DNA from: JASDSY01 sp041441465
Lineage (GTDB): Bacteria > Muiribacteriota > UBA9980
NCBI GenBank assembly: GCA_041441465.1
Contig: JASDSY010000039.1
Span: 58,115 to 122,114, forward strand
DNA length: 64,000 nucleotides
Direction of reading: 5' to 3'
Below are positions 43,249-51,822 of this stretch, piece by piece. Both the position numbers and the translations under genes were made by a program. The notes under the pieces were generated by a model. It made no database searches. It was not told the origin of the DNA and saw nothing but the letters and a program-made list of their open reading frames with translations. Each line of letters starts with the position of its first letter. Positions within the stretch are counted from its first letter, which is position 1.

Positions 43249-44834
43249 ATGAACGTATTATATTTTGACTGTTTTTCGGGTATATCAGGGGACATGACAA
43301 TCGGCGCGTTTTTAAGCGCCGGCGTAGAATTTGAATACTTAAAGCAGGAGCTCGCTAAGCTTAATATTTCAGGCTATTCGCTAAAAATGGAAAACACAAT
43401 GAAAAACGGTCTCGCTTCAGTAAAATTTAATGTATTAGACGAAGCGGGAAATATTTTCGGCCACGCGCCGCTTTTTACACATTGCCATAAAGGCTCTCAC
43501 GGCCATACACATGACGAGCATGACCATAGCGCTGCTGCACATCATCACCATGCCGACGTCAAAGATGAGCATAGTCATTGCTGCCACGGCCATTCATTAA
43601 ACAGTATAGATGAAACTCATGAAAATCAGCATCATCACATAACCGAACATGATCAAAGTCATGAACACAGCCGCCATAGCAGCGAGCCACATCATCATGA
43701 GCATGAACACAACCATAAGCATTTGCACGGTTATAACGTCAATCATCACGAGCACGAACACGAACATAAGCACAGCCACCCGCATGACGCCGGCACTAAT
43801 TCCGAACACTCGCATCGCGGCTTAAAAGAAATAAAAGAAATAATCGTTAATTCGGCAATTAACGAACGCGCAAAAAAAATAGCGATTGAAATTTTTGAAA
43901 ATATAGCGGCAGCTGAATCTAAAATGCATAACATTGTAGTCGATGAGATACACTTTCACGAGGTCGGCGCAATAGATTCGATCATCGACATTGTAGGTAC
44001 AGCTATTTGTATTGATAAACTTGATATTTCAGAATGTTATGTTTCAAAAATACCGGTTTCATTTGGGTTTCTTAAATTTTCACATGGATTATGGCCTAAC
44101 CCCGCTCCGGCCGCCCTTGAACTTCTTAAAAATTTCACTCTTTATAAGCTTAAAATAAGTTCCGAGCTGGTAACCCCGACGGGCGCCGCAATATTGAAAA
44201 CTTTATGCAAAAATTCAACGGAAATGCCTGAATTCGACCTTGAAAAAATTGGTTACGGCGCAGGATATCATGATTTTGAACACCCAAACGTTTTAAGAAT
44301 CATGATAGGAAAAAAAAAACTCTAATTAATGAAAGCATTGTCAAATCGGACAATAATGTTTTAAATGATATTGCTGTCCAAAATGATTGTTTAACCGACT
44401 TCATATTTAATATAGCTGCCAATATCGATGACATGAATCCGGAATTATTCGCTAATCTATTTGAGAAACTTTCCTCGGCCGGCGCTCTGGATGTAAGTAT
44501 AACTCCAATATTGATGAAAAAGAACAGACCTGCCAACCAGCTTAATGTAATGTGCCGGCAGGAAAATCTTGACGAAATCTGCAGAGTGATTTTTAAAAAT
44601 TCAACAACGATAGGACTTCGCATAAATAAATCCGACCGATTGATACTTAAACGTGAATTTAAAAAAATTATCATCGACAATATCGAAATAAATTTTAAAT
44701 TGACTTATCTTAACAACAAGATTTTAAACTATAAACCCGAATATGAAGACGTAAAAAAATATTCCGAACTTAAAAATACTTCCTTAAATTCCGCGCAAAA
44801 CGAATTGATTAATTACTTCATAACTCATATTTAA
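43249..44834 (+). CDS. larC: LarC nickel insertion protein, joined by a -1 frameshift (larC1 + larC2)
   Basis: LarC inserts nickel into the pincer cofactor using CTP. larC1 (43249-44325) starts 'NVLYFDCFSGISGDMTIGA' and includes 'DEIHFHEVGAIDSIIDIVG' and 'ELVTPTGAAILKTL', then stops at 44323 just after an A10 run (44310-44319). The -1 frame is open from that run onward and reads through the conserved 'NIAANIDDMNPELF' to 44834. The joined protein is about 528 aa. In Lactobacillus the two halves are likewise joined by programmed frameshifting. Residues about 77-190 are an exceptional His-rich insertion (dozens of His), probably a nickel store. No larA is in the window. Confidence 0.9.
44310..44319 (+). 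repeat. larC: A10 slippery run in larC
   Basis: Ten A at the end of larC1, 3 bases before its stop codon. A -1 slip (or one extra A in the mRNA modulo 3) moves ribosomes into the larC2 frame. Confidence 0.9.
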
Positions 44835-44985
44835 TTCGTTACAGAATTTTAATTATTTAAAAACATTCAAAGATATTGATTTTCGGCAGTTATATTTTAC
44901 GATGATTCAATTTTAATTAAATACAATTTTACTTGCTGGATATTTAATATGATTTTATGATAAAAATAAAAAGGAATGAAAATAA

Positions 44986-45165
44986 ATGACCGAAAAAGTT
45001 AATGACTCAGAAAAATTCGTATGTGTAAGCTGCGGGTATATTTACGATCCCGCCATTGGAGATTTACAACGCGGAATCAAGGCAGGCACGAATTTTACCG
45101 ATCTTCCTACAGATTGGACTTGCCCTATGTGTTATTCAGGCAAAGACGGCTTTGACCCTCTTTGA
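44986..45165 (+). CDS. Rubredoxin
   Basis: 59-aa electron carrier binding one iron through four Cys: 'FVCVSCGYIYDP' and 'DWTCPMCYSGKDGF'. The first site is canonical; in the second the Gly normally after the last Cys is Tyr, which may alter redox potential. Start ATG 44986 with AAGGAATG upstream. Also seen is a family-typical 'GIKAGTNFTDLPTDW'. Rubredoxins serve oxygen/peroxide reductases and other reductases; none is adjacent. It lies between larC and the Cys/Lys-rich protein gene. Confidence 0.93.
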   Translation: MTEKVNDSEKFVCVSCGYIYDPAIGDLQRGIKAGTNFTDLPTDWTCPMCYSGKDGFDPL

Positions 45166-45204
45166 AAATGCCTTTAGTGTTAATATAAATTTATTAAGAA
45201 ATAA

Positions 45205-45234
45205 TTGACAAAAACCATTTAATCATGATAAAAT
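45205..45234 (+). promoter_or_regulatory. Strong sigma-70-type promoter for the Cys/Lys-rich protein gene
   Basis: TTGACA (45205-45210), 18 bases, TAAAAT (45229-45234), followed by a short leader and a very strong ribosome site (AGGAGGAG near 45261-45268). Confidence 0.65.
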
Positions 45235-45275
45235 AACATCCACAAAAACATAAAAATATAGGAGGAGTTTTTTCA

Positions 45276-45806
45276 ATGAAAAAAGTATTCACTACTCTCG
45301 CGGTTGTTTTAATGGTATGTTTCACAATGGTTAACGTTGCAAGCGCAGGCTTAATGTTTTCAGACAAAGCTACAGCTGCTTTGTTCATGCAGAAATGCCT
45401 TGACAAACTTGAAGTAAAAATGGCTTATTTAGCTGCACACAAATGCGCTGAATGCCCAAAAGCTAAAGAATGCGCTGACAAAGCCGTTGCCGAAAAGAAA
45501 GAAGAAGTTAAACCAGCTGAAACAGCAGCAGTCGAAGTTACAAAACCAGTTGAAGTAAAACCAGTTTGCGTATGCGGCAAAGCTGACTGCCAGTGCGGTT
45601 GCAAAGACAACAAACCTTGCCTCTGCAAAGAAAATGCTACAGCAGTAAAAGAAGCTAAAGACACAGACAAAAAAGAAGTAAAAAAAGCTAAAAAAGCTAA
45701 AAAAGCTAAAAAACACCACAAAAAAGCTAAAAAAGCTGAAAAAGTTGAAGAAACAAAAGAAGTAAAAGCACCTGCTGACACAAAAGAAACAGAAGTTAAA
45801 AAATAA
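45276..45806 (+). CDS. Secreted Cys-rich, Lys/Ala-tailed protein of unknown function
   Basis: 176 aa. Signal peptide 'MKKVFTTLAVVLMVCFTMV' ending 'NVASAG'. The mature part has a helical region with 'CAECPKAKECADK', an acidic/Val-rich linker, a dense Cys cluster ('VCVCGKADCQCGCKDNKPCLC') suggesting metal binding, then a strongly basic tail of Lys/Ala repeats ('KKAKKAKKAKKHHKKAKK'). Codon use is narrow (GCT, AAA), as in highly expressed genes, and promoter, ribosome site and terminator are all strong. An abundant periplasmic or surface metal-binding protein is likely, but no family is recognised. Confidence 0.8.
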   Translation: MKKVFTTLAVVLMVCFTMVNVASAGLMFSDKATAALFMQKCLDKLEVKMAYLAAHKCAECPKAKECADKAVAEKKEEVKPAETAAVEVTKPVEVKPVCVCGKADCQCGCKDNKPCLCKENATAVKEAKDTDKKEVKKAKKAKKAKKHHKKAKKAEKVEETKEVKAPADTKETEVKK

Positions 45807-45840
45807 TTTAATTAATTAAGTTATTTATTATCAAAATAAA

Positions 45841-45876
45841 AAACCAGTTTTGATTATTTTCAAACCTGGTTTTTTT
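45841..45876 (+). terminator. Rho-independent terminator of the Cys/Lys-rich gene
   Basis: AAACCAGTTTTGA and TCAAACCTGGTTT form a long stem with few mismatches, followed by a run of seven T. Confidence 0.85.
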
Positions 45877-46066
45877 ATTTTTTAAGCCTTTAATGATACA
45901 TTTTTAATAATGTTTTTGACAGCCTTTGACAAATAATTAAATTTATAAAACCCACTTTCGCGGGAAAAAAATATTAAAAAATAAAAAATGAAAATTTTTC
46001 TTAAATTTAATATTTTTTTAATTATCATTTAAAAACTTTCTGTTGGAATTTTTTAAAGTTCTATAA

Positions 46067-46921
46067 TTATTTTTGAGCTAAAAAATTTTTATATATTCTT
46101 TCAGCCAGAGTATCGAGATCACGTGCTGCGCTGTAAATTTCATCGCCGCTATTCAGGCCGGCCTCGGTCATTTTTTCCAATAAAAGATAACTAAACGGCA
46201 TTTTTAAATTAAAATCCGATACATAATTTTTACCTTTTTTAAAAAAATCCGCCGGCCTTCCGAAATATTCGGCATCGCCATTTTTCAAACATATAATCCG
46301 GTCGCAAAGCAGAGAATGCTCCATAAAATGAGTGACCAGCACCACTGTTATTTTGAGCTCGCGGTTAATCTTCTGAATTAAATTGATAACAGCCTCGCGC
46401 CCTGCAGCATCGAGCATTGCCGTAGGCTCATCGAGAACAAGTATCTCAGGTTTCATTGCCAGCACTCCAGCAATAGCCAGACGTTGTTTCTGTCCGCCGG
46501 ATAAATTCACCGTCATGGCATTTCTTTTATCTAAAAGCCCCACCGCATCAAGCGCAAACGTAACACGTTCCTCGATTATTTCAGGCGCCAGACCGAGATT
46601 TTCAGGCGCGAATGCCACGTCATTTTCAACGATAGTTCCGACAATCTGATTTTCAGGATTCTGAAAAACAAAGCCGACCTTTCTGCGAATTTGCAGCATA
46701 TTTTCTTCGATCGAGCTGTCAAGGCCGTTAACTATAACCCGTCCCGAAGTCGGAACGAGCAAACAATTAATCATTTTTGCCATCGTCGATTTTCCCGATC
46801 CGTTAGCACCCAGCAATCCTATAAATTCGCCGTCGTAAATATCTATATTCAAATTTGATAAAATATAAGGCATCGCTTCATTATGCGAATACCTGAAATT
46901 TACATTTTTAAATTCAATCAT
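46067..46921 (-). CDS. ecfA: Energy-coupling factor (ECF) transporter ATPase
   Basis: 284-aa ABC ATPase of the EcfA/CbiO type powering vitamin or metal uptake. Walker A 'GLLGANGSGKSTMAKMI', Q-loop 'VGFVFQNPENQIVG' (the 'QNPENQ' is characteristic of EcfA), signature 'VNLSGGQKQRLAIAG', Walker B 'EILVLDEPTAMLD' and switch His 'VLVTHFM'. In Firmicutes, ecfA1-ecfA2-ecfT follow rplQ; here a single ATPase occupies that place, with no T or S component in the window. It has its own unit after the ribosomal terminator, or ends a read-through transcript. Confidence 0.93.
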   Translation of the reverse strand: MIEFKNVNFRYSHNEAMPYILSNLNIDIYDGEFIGLLGANGSGKSTMAKMINCLLVPTSGRVIVNGLDSSIEENMLQIRRKVGFVFQNPENQIVGTIVENDVAFAPENLGLAPEIIEERVTFALDAVGLLDKRNAMTVNLSGGQKQRLAIAGVLAMKPEILVLDEPTAMLDAAGREAVINLIQKINRELKITVVLVTHFMEHSLLCDRIICLKNGDAEYFGRPADFFKKGKNYVSDFNLKMPFSYLLLEKMTEAGLNSGDEIYSAARDLDTLAERIYKNFLAQK

Positions 46922-47274
46922 TTCATTCTGCCCCGATAAAATATTTAATAATAATTTATTTAAGCATCTATTTGGCTAATAATAACATATTTAAAGTAAA
47001 TTAGATAAATTTAAATAAAAAAATCAATTATATTATTTTTTATTATAAAACTATTAAAAATTGAAAAAATATATATTTAATTCAACTTTTTCAGATCGAA
47101 TAATCTATAAAATAGTATTTTTTTATTTGAAAGTTGAGTTATTAAATAACAGCCGGATAAAAAGTAACAGGCCACGATTCTATATAAAAAACGTGGCCTG
47201 TAATTATATATAAAGATTAGCTTATAAGCTTTAAACGGTAAGTTAATGCAAACTGCAATCTTAACCGTGAATAA
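46922..47274. other. Intergenic region ecfA-rplQ
   Basis: 353 bases, very A/T-rich, holding the terminator at 47168-47200. Nothing else is recognised; no convincing ecfA promoter was found. Confidence 0.6.
47168..47200 (-). terminator. Rho-independent terminator of the ribosomal alpha operon
   Basis: CAGGCCACG and CGTGGCCTG form a perfect 9-base stem around a 15-base loop. On the minus strand the stem is followed by TTACTTTTT. Confidence 0.8.
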
Positions 47275-47649
47275 TTAATCTTTTACGAGTTCAAGCAAAG
47301 CCATCGAAGCCGCATCGCCGGCACGACTGCCCAACTTGTATATTCTTGTGTAACCGCCGTTACGTTCTTTATAAAGCGGTCCTATTTCGTTGAAAAGTTT
47401 GTCAACCATACCGTTATCGTTCAATATCGAATATGCCTGTCTTTTCAAGTTATAGTTAGCAACGCGGTCTTCCGTTTTGCCTTTAGCTATTGTTATAAGC
47501 TTTTCAGCAATTTTACGGGTTTCTTTAGCCTTAGGTTCAGTCGTGACTATCCTCGAATGTTCAAACAGCGAGATAATCTGGTTTCTGAACATAGCTTTTC
47601 TGTGTGCTACTCTTCTGCCAAGTTTTTTATTAGCATTTCTATGTCTCAC
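47275..47649 (-). CDS. rplQ: 50S ribosomal protein bL17
   Basis: 124 aa; starts 'MRHRNANKKLGRRVAHRKAM', the L17 hallmark, and ends 'RAGDAASMALLELVKD'. It lies near the polypeptide exit on the solvent side. Last gene of the alpha operon, 61 bases after rpoA and followed by a terminator. Confidence 0.98.
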   Translation of the reverse strand: MRHRNANKKLGRRVAHRKAMFRNQIISLFEHSRIVTTEPKAKETRKIAEKLITIAKGKTEDRVANYNLKRQAYSILNDNGMVDKLFNEIGPLYKERNGGYTRIYKLGSRAGDAASMALLELVKD

Positions 47650-47710
47650 TTTGAATCACCACCCTGGTTTTAAATTTAAAAAGCAACTTTTTCATTGATC
47701 TTGCGATTGA

Positions 47711-48772
47711 TTATTTTTCGTTTTCGTTTTCATCTTCGTTGTCGTCAACGTTTTCATCATCGTTAAGATCTTCATCGGCGAAATTAGCGCCGCCCGCACC
47801 CATTGTTGCCATTATGTTCGGCGGGTCATCCTTTAATCCAAGTCCATATTGCGAAAGTTTTTCGCGTATCTCGTTAAGCGACTTTTGACCGAAGTTTTTA
47901 ATTTCAAGAAGTTCGGTAGCGCTCTTTTTAGCAAGTTCCCCGATTGTTTTAATCGTGGTCCTTTTCAGGCAGTTTCTCGAACGAACTGAAAATTCAACAT
48001 CTTTTATCGGTATATCGACATATTTGTTGACTTTTTCCTTTTCCTCGGAAACCATAACTATGCTGTCCTGCTGTTTATTATCGATATAATCGATGAACAG
48101 CGAGAGATGCTCGCGTAAAAGCTTTGAAGCAAGGCATGTTGCTTCGTCAGGTTTAATAGATCCGTCAGTCCAGACTTCTAAGGTTAGTTTGTCATAGTTA
48201 ATGTCCTGGCCCACGCGAGTGTCTTCGACATTAAAATTTACTTTAACGATAGGCGAAAACATTGAGTCAACCGAAAGAGTATTTAAAGGCTGATTCGGTT
48301 TAGCATTCTTTTCCGCCGTAACGTACCCGCGGCCCTTTTCTATAACAAGCTCCATAGACAGCTTGCCTTCTTTGTTTAATGTGGCAATATGCTGTTCCGG
48401 ATTAATAACTTGAAGCGATCCCACGCACTGGATGTCTCCAGCTTTTACTTCGCCTGGTCCCTGCTTCTCGATTGTGACGGTAACTGAATCTTCATCAGTT
48501 AATTTCACTATTATCTGCTTAATGTTAAGAATCAAATCTGTAACGTCTTCTAAAACGCCAGGAATAGTCGAAAATTCATGCAAAACGCCGTCGATACGGA
48601 TAGCGGTAACAGCTGCGCCCGGAAGTGATCCAAGCAAAACCCTGCGCAACGAGTTGCCGAGAGTAATGCCGTAACCTCTTTCTAAAGGCTCAACCTCAAA
48701 CCTGCCATATTTATTAGCGTCAAGGTTCGAATCTTTTTTATATACCATCCTGGGTTTCTTAATCTGGATCAT
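47711..48772 (-). CDS. rpoA: RNA polymerase alpha subunit
   Basis: 353 aa. N-terminal assembly domain (about 10-230) with 'YGITLGNSLRRVLLGSLPGAA', and C-terminal DNA/regulator-binding domain (about 260-320) with 'RTTIKTIGELAKKSATELL' and 'IKNFGQKSLNEI'. The N-terminal domain dimerises to start polymerase assembly; the C-terminal domain touches UP elements and activators. The last ~25 residues are an Asp/Glu/Asn-rich tail, longer than usual. 116 bases after rpsD. Confidence 0.98.
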   Translation of the reverse strand: MIQIKKPRMVYKKDSNLDANKYGRFEVEPLERGYGITLGNSLRRVLLGSLPGAAVTAIRIDGVLHEFSTIPGVLEDVTDLILNIKQIIVKLTDEDSVTVTIEKQGPGEVKAGDIQCVGSLQVINPEQHIATLNKEGKLSMELVIEKGRGYVTAEKNAKPNQPLNTLSVDSMFSPIVKVNFNVEDTRVGQDINYDKLTLEVWTDGSIKPDEATCLASKLLREHLSLFIDYIDNKQQDSIVMVSEEKEKVNKYVDIPIKDVEFSVRSRNCLKRTTIKTIGELAKKSATELLEIKNFGQKSLNEIREKLSQYGLGLKDDPPNIMATMGAGGANFADEDLNDDENVDDNEDENENEK

Positions 48773-48888
48773 TTTTCGAAAATCCTCCTTTTATAAAACC
48801 AAATAACAAGGCCCGCATTTAATTATTACCCAGCGCCGAATGAAATTGATTCCACCGCGGCACTTTATAAGGATTAATATCCCGGAGA

Positions 48889-49518
48889 TTATCTCGAGTA
48901 GTATTCTATTACGAGCTGTTCGTTTAATTGAGGATCGATGTCGCTTCTTTCAGGTAATCTCTTAACCTGAACTCTGAATTTTTCAGCATTTACGTCAAGC
49001 CATTCAGCTGTACCTCTTTTGCCGGCATTTTCAACTGAAGCTTTAATAGGTAATACCTGACGTGATTTTTCAGCAACTTCAATAACATCATTTGGTTTTA
49101 CAATAACGGAAGCAATGTTAACTTTTTTGCCGTTAACCAAAAAATGACCATGACCGATTAACTGTCTTGCTGCAGAGCGCGAAGGCGCGAAATTAGCTTT
49201 AAGAACAACGTTATCCAGTCTTGATTCTAATATTCTCAAAAGGTTTTCGCCTGAAATACCTTTTGCTCTCATGGCGTGATCAATGTATATTCTGAATTGT
49301 TTCTCTAATACGCCATAAATTTTTCTAATTCTCTGTTTTTCGCGAAGCTGTTCGCCATAGCCAGAGAGTTTTTTTCTTTTAGCACCGTGCATGCCTGGTG
49401 CTGATGAATTACGAAACATCGCGCATTTGTTTTTATCAAAGCAGCGATCGCCTTTTAAAAATAGCTGTTTGCCTTCGGTACGGCACAAACGGCATTTAGG
49501 CCCGATATATTTAGCCAT
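48889..49518 (-). CDS. rpsD: 30S ribosomal protein uS4 (zinc-binding form)
   Basis: 209 aa, a primary 16S rRNA binder and regulator of decoding accuracy. The N-terminus carries Cys in 'GPKCRLCRTEG' and 'CFDKNKC', the zinc-binding C+ version. The S4 RNA-binding domain has 'LESRLDNVVLKANFAPSRSA' and 'GHFLVNGKKVNI'. In E. coli S4 also represses the alpha operon; whether it does here is unknown. Confidence 0.98.
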   Translation of the reverse strand: MAKYIGPKCRLCRTEGKQLFLKGDRCFDKNKCAMFRNSSAPGMHGAKRKKLSGYGEQLREKQRIRKIYGVLEKQFRIYIDHAMRAKGISGENLLRILESRLDNVVLKANFAPSRSAARQLIGHGHFLVNGKKVNIASVIVKPNDVIEVAEKSRQVLPIKASVENAGKRGTAEWLDVNAEKFRVQVKRLPERSDIDPQLNEQLVIEYYSR

Positions 49519-49538
49519 TTATACTATCCTCCTTAAGA

Positions 49539-49916
49539 TTAAACTCTTCTTCTTTTACGCGGCCTGCAACCATTATGCGGAACCGGTGTAATATCTTTCA
49601 ATTTATCAATTTCTAATCCAACAGCTTTAACCGTTCTGATAGCTGTTTCCTTGCCGGCGCCAGGGCCTTTAACAAGTACATCTACTGTCGTCAAGCCAGC
49701 GGCGTCCATAGCTTTTTTTATTGCTGTTTCAGTAGCAACCTGCGCTGCGTAAGGTGTTGATTTTCTTGAACCTTTGAACCCGCATGTTCCAGCGGCAGCC
49801 CATGAAAGAACATTACCCTGTTTGTCAGTCACGCTAACGATAGTGTTGTTAAATGTCGATTGAATATGAACAACACCGTGAGTTACACGTACAGCGCCTT
49901 TTTTTAATTCAGCCAT
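49539..49916 (-). CDS. rpsK: 30S ribosomal protein uS11
   Basis: 125 aa on the platform, next to the E-site mRNA. 'GVVHIQSTFNNTIVSVTD', 'GTCGFKGSRKSTPYAAQ' and the end 'PHNGCRPRKRRRV' are standard. Located 65 bases after rpsM and 20 before rpsD. Confidence 0.98.
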   Translation of the reverse strand: MAELKKGAVRVTHGVVHIQSTFNNTIVSVTDKQGNVLSWAAAGTCGFKGSRKSTPYAAQVATETAIKKAMDAAGLTTVDVLVKGPGAGKETAIRTVKAVGLEIDKLKDITPVPHNGCRPRKRRRV

Positions 49917-49981
49917 TTCTCTCTCCTTTCAAAATTCACTAGTTTTTTAGAAATAAATCTATATGATTTTATTATCTAAAA

Positions 49982-50362
49982 TTATTTTTTAGTAGCGGTT
50001 CTTTTTGCGCCAACCGTTTTGCGTGGACCTTTTCTCGTACGAGCGTTCGTATGAGTTCTCTGACCGCGTACAGGAAGGCTTTTTCTGTGCCTGATGCCGC
50101 GATAGCAGTTAATGTCCTGCAATCTTTTAATGTTAGTGATGAGTTCGCGACGCAAATCGCCTTCTACTCTAAGATTCTTTTCAATGTATTCACGAATCTT
50201 AACGATTTCCTCTTCTGTAAGATCTTTAACCTTTTTGTTAAAATCGATCGAAAGATCTGTAAGAAGTTTTTGTGATGTGGTTAAACCGATACCATAGATA
50301 TAGGTCATAGCCACTTCCATTCTTTTGTTTTTTGGTAAATCAACACCAGAGATACGTGCCAT
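49982..50362 (-). CDS. rpsM: 30S ribosomal protein uS13
   Basis: 126-aa head protein forming bridges to the 50S subunit and touching P-site tRNA with its basic C-terminal tail. 'ARISGVDLPKNKRMEVAMTY' and 'RHRKSLPVRGQRTHTNARTR' are diagnostic. GGAGGTAG precedes ATG 50362; 140 bases separate it from rpmJ. Confidence 0.98.
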   Translation of the reverse strand: MARISGVDLPKNKRMEVAMTYIYGIGLTTSQKLLTDLSIDFNKKVKDLTEEEIVKIREYIEKNLRVEGDLRRELITNIKRLQDINCYRGIRHRKSLPVRGQRTHTNARTRKGPRKTVGAKRTATKK

Positions 50363-50502
50363 TTACTACCTCCTTTCGGATTTTTAAAATTAATTTTTGA
50401 CTTCTTAATTAACTTACCCGTAAACACGCCGAAAAACCCTCGAACATTAAATAATTTTCTTATCAACGTTCCCGGGCTTTCCACTCGTTTATTATAAATT
50501 AA

Positions 50503-50616
50503 TTAACCCTGTCTTTGTTTGTGGCGTACGTTTGTGCAGATCACTCTTATTACGCCTTTTCTTTTGATAACTTTGCATTTATCGCAAATTTTCTTTACGG
50601 AAGCACGAACTTTCAT
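50503..50616 (-). CDS. rpmJ: 50S ribosomal protein bL36 (zinc-binding form)
   Basis: 37-aa protein beginning 'MKVRASVKKICDKCK' and ending 'CTNVRHKQRQG'. Three Cys and one His form the zinc site, so it is the C+ form. ACAGGAGG lies 8 bases upstream of ATG 50616. It heads the rpmJ-rpsM-rpsK-rpsD-rpoA-rplQ unit behind its own promoter. Confidence 0.97.
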   Translation of the reverse strand: MKVRASVKKICDKCKVIKRKGVIRVICTNVRHKQRQG

Positions 50617-50660
50617 TTTATAACCTCCTGTAAGTTTAGTATTAATTAAAATGACATATT

Positions 50661-50689
50661 ATTTTATAATAAAAAACAAAAAAAATCAA
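50661..50689 (-). promoter_or_regulatory. Promoter ahead of rpmJ (alpha operon)
   Basis: On the minus strand TTGATT (50689-50684), 17 bases, TAAAAT (50666-50661). It lies in the 126-base gap after infA, just past a weak hairpin (50727-50746) that overlaps the infA stop. Confidence 0.5.
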
Positions 50690-50742
50690 GACTTTTTTTA
50701 TTTTTTTTATTTTTACTTAAAAACCGCTAAAATATTTATATT

Positions 50743-50964
50743 TTAGTTTTTGCACCTGTATGTTATACGGCCTCTTGAAAGGTCATATGGCGATAATTCA
50801 AGCGTCACTTTGTCGCCGGGCAATATCTTAATGAAATTCATCCGCATTTTGCCTGAGATATGGGCCAAAATTTTGTGCCCGTTTTCTAATTCAACACGAA
50901 ACATCGCGTTCGGCAGCGGTTCGACAACCGTCCCGGTGACCTCAATCATTTCTTCTTTCGCCAT
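50743..50964 (-). CDS. infA: Translation initiation factor IF-1
   Basis: 73-aa OB-fold factor that occupies the ribosomal A site during initiation. 'GTVVEPLPNAMFRVELENGH' and 'SPYDLSRGRITYRCK' are invariant features. A palindrome CTAAAATAT/ATATTTTAG covers its stop codon and may attenuate read-through into rpmJ. 94 bases after map. Confidence 0.98.
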   Translation of the reverse strand: MAKEEMIEVTGTVVEPLPNAMFRVELENGHKILAHISGKMRMNFIKILPGDKVTLELSPYDLSRGRITYRCKN

Positions 50965-51058
50965 TAAACTTCCTCCCTGTTTTTTTAAAAAAAGATTATA
51001 ACCCTTTTACAATCCTTAAATCATGTTAACGTTGTTAAAGTATAGTTTAGCAAATATG

Positions 51059-51820
51059 CTAAATTTTTGAAAGTATCCGCGGCCCTTCGTCAGTAATTGC
51101 AACCGTATGTTCGTAATGCGCAGAAAGGCTGCCGTCGGTCGTCACGACTGTCCACTGATTGCTAAGGGTTTTTACATCATAACCGCCGGCGTTAATCATC
51201 GGCTCTATAGCAAGACACATTCCTGAATCGAGTTTAATGCCTGTGCCGCGTTTACCAAAGTTCGGTATCGCCGGAGCTTCATGCATTTTACGTCCGATTC
51301 CGTGTCCCACATATTCCCTGACGACTGAAAATCCCTGCGATTCAGCATGCGCTTGAACCGCGTTTGAGATATCGCCAAGGTAATTGCCGGAGTAAGCATA
51401 CTTTATACCGGCATAAAAAGATTCTTCGGTTACCCTGATAAGCTTCTTGGCCAGCTCGCTTACTTCGCCTACTGCAACGGTGATCGCGGCGTCGCCGCAA
51501 AAATTATTTTTTATGGCGCCGACATCGAGGCTTATGATATCGCCTTCCTTTAAAATACATTTTTTGGAAGGAATACCATGAACCACTTCATCGTTCACAG
51601 ATGCACAAATGCTTTTCGGATAATTCATATAACCAAGAAAAACCGGATAAGCCCCTTGAGAAAGGATGTATTCATGAGCGATCTTATTCAACTTTTCAGT
51701 TGTGACGCCGGGCTTTACATTCTCACGTAAAAGCGCAAGAGTACGTCCGACAATTTGAGAAGCCTCAAACATTAACTCAATTTCATGGGCAGATTTTCTA
51801 GTTACCGATTCGCGAACCAT
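51059..51820 (-). CDS. map: Methionine aminopeptidase, type I
   Basis: 253 aa; removes initiator Met from nascent proteins. Metal ligands: Asp in 'LDVGAIKNNFCGDAAI', His in 'GHGIGRKMHEAP', Glu in 'LAIEPMI' and Glu in 'HYEHTVAI'. It has no N-terminal SH3-type extension. It follows adk by 2 bases, so the two are coupled. Confidence 0.97.
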   Translation of the reverse strand: MVRESVTRKSAHEIELMFEASQIVGRTLALLRENVKPGVTTEKLNKIAHEYILSQGAYPVFLGYMNYPKSICASVNDEVVHGIPSKKCILKEGDIISLDVGAIKNNFCGDAAITVAVGEVSELAKKLIRVTEESFYAGIKYAYSGNYLGDISNAVQAHAESQGFSVVREYVGHGIGRKMHEAPAIPNFGKRGTGIKLDSGMCLAIEPMINAGGYDVKTLSNQWTVVTTDGSLSAHYEHTVAITDEGPRILSKI

Positions 51821-51822
51821 TT

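Noticed and set aside
45425..45781. Long open frames antisense to the Cys/Lys-rich gene
   Set aside because: They mirror the biased Lys/Ala codons of the sense gene, giving Phe/Ala/Ser-rich translations without start signals.
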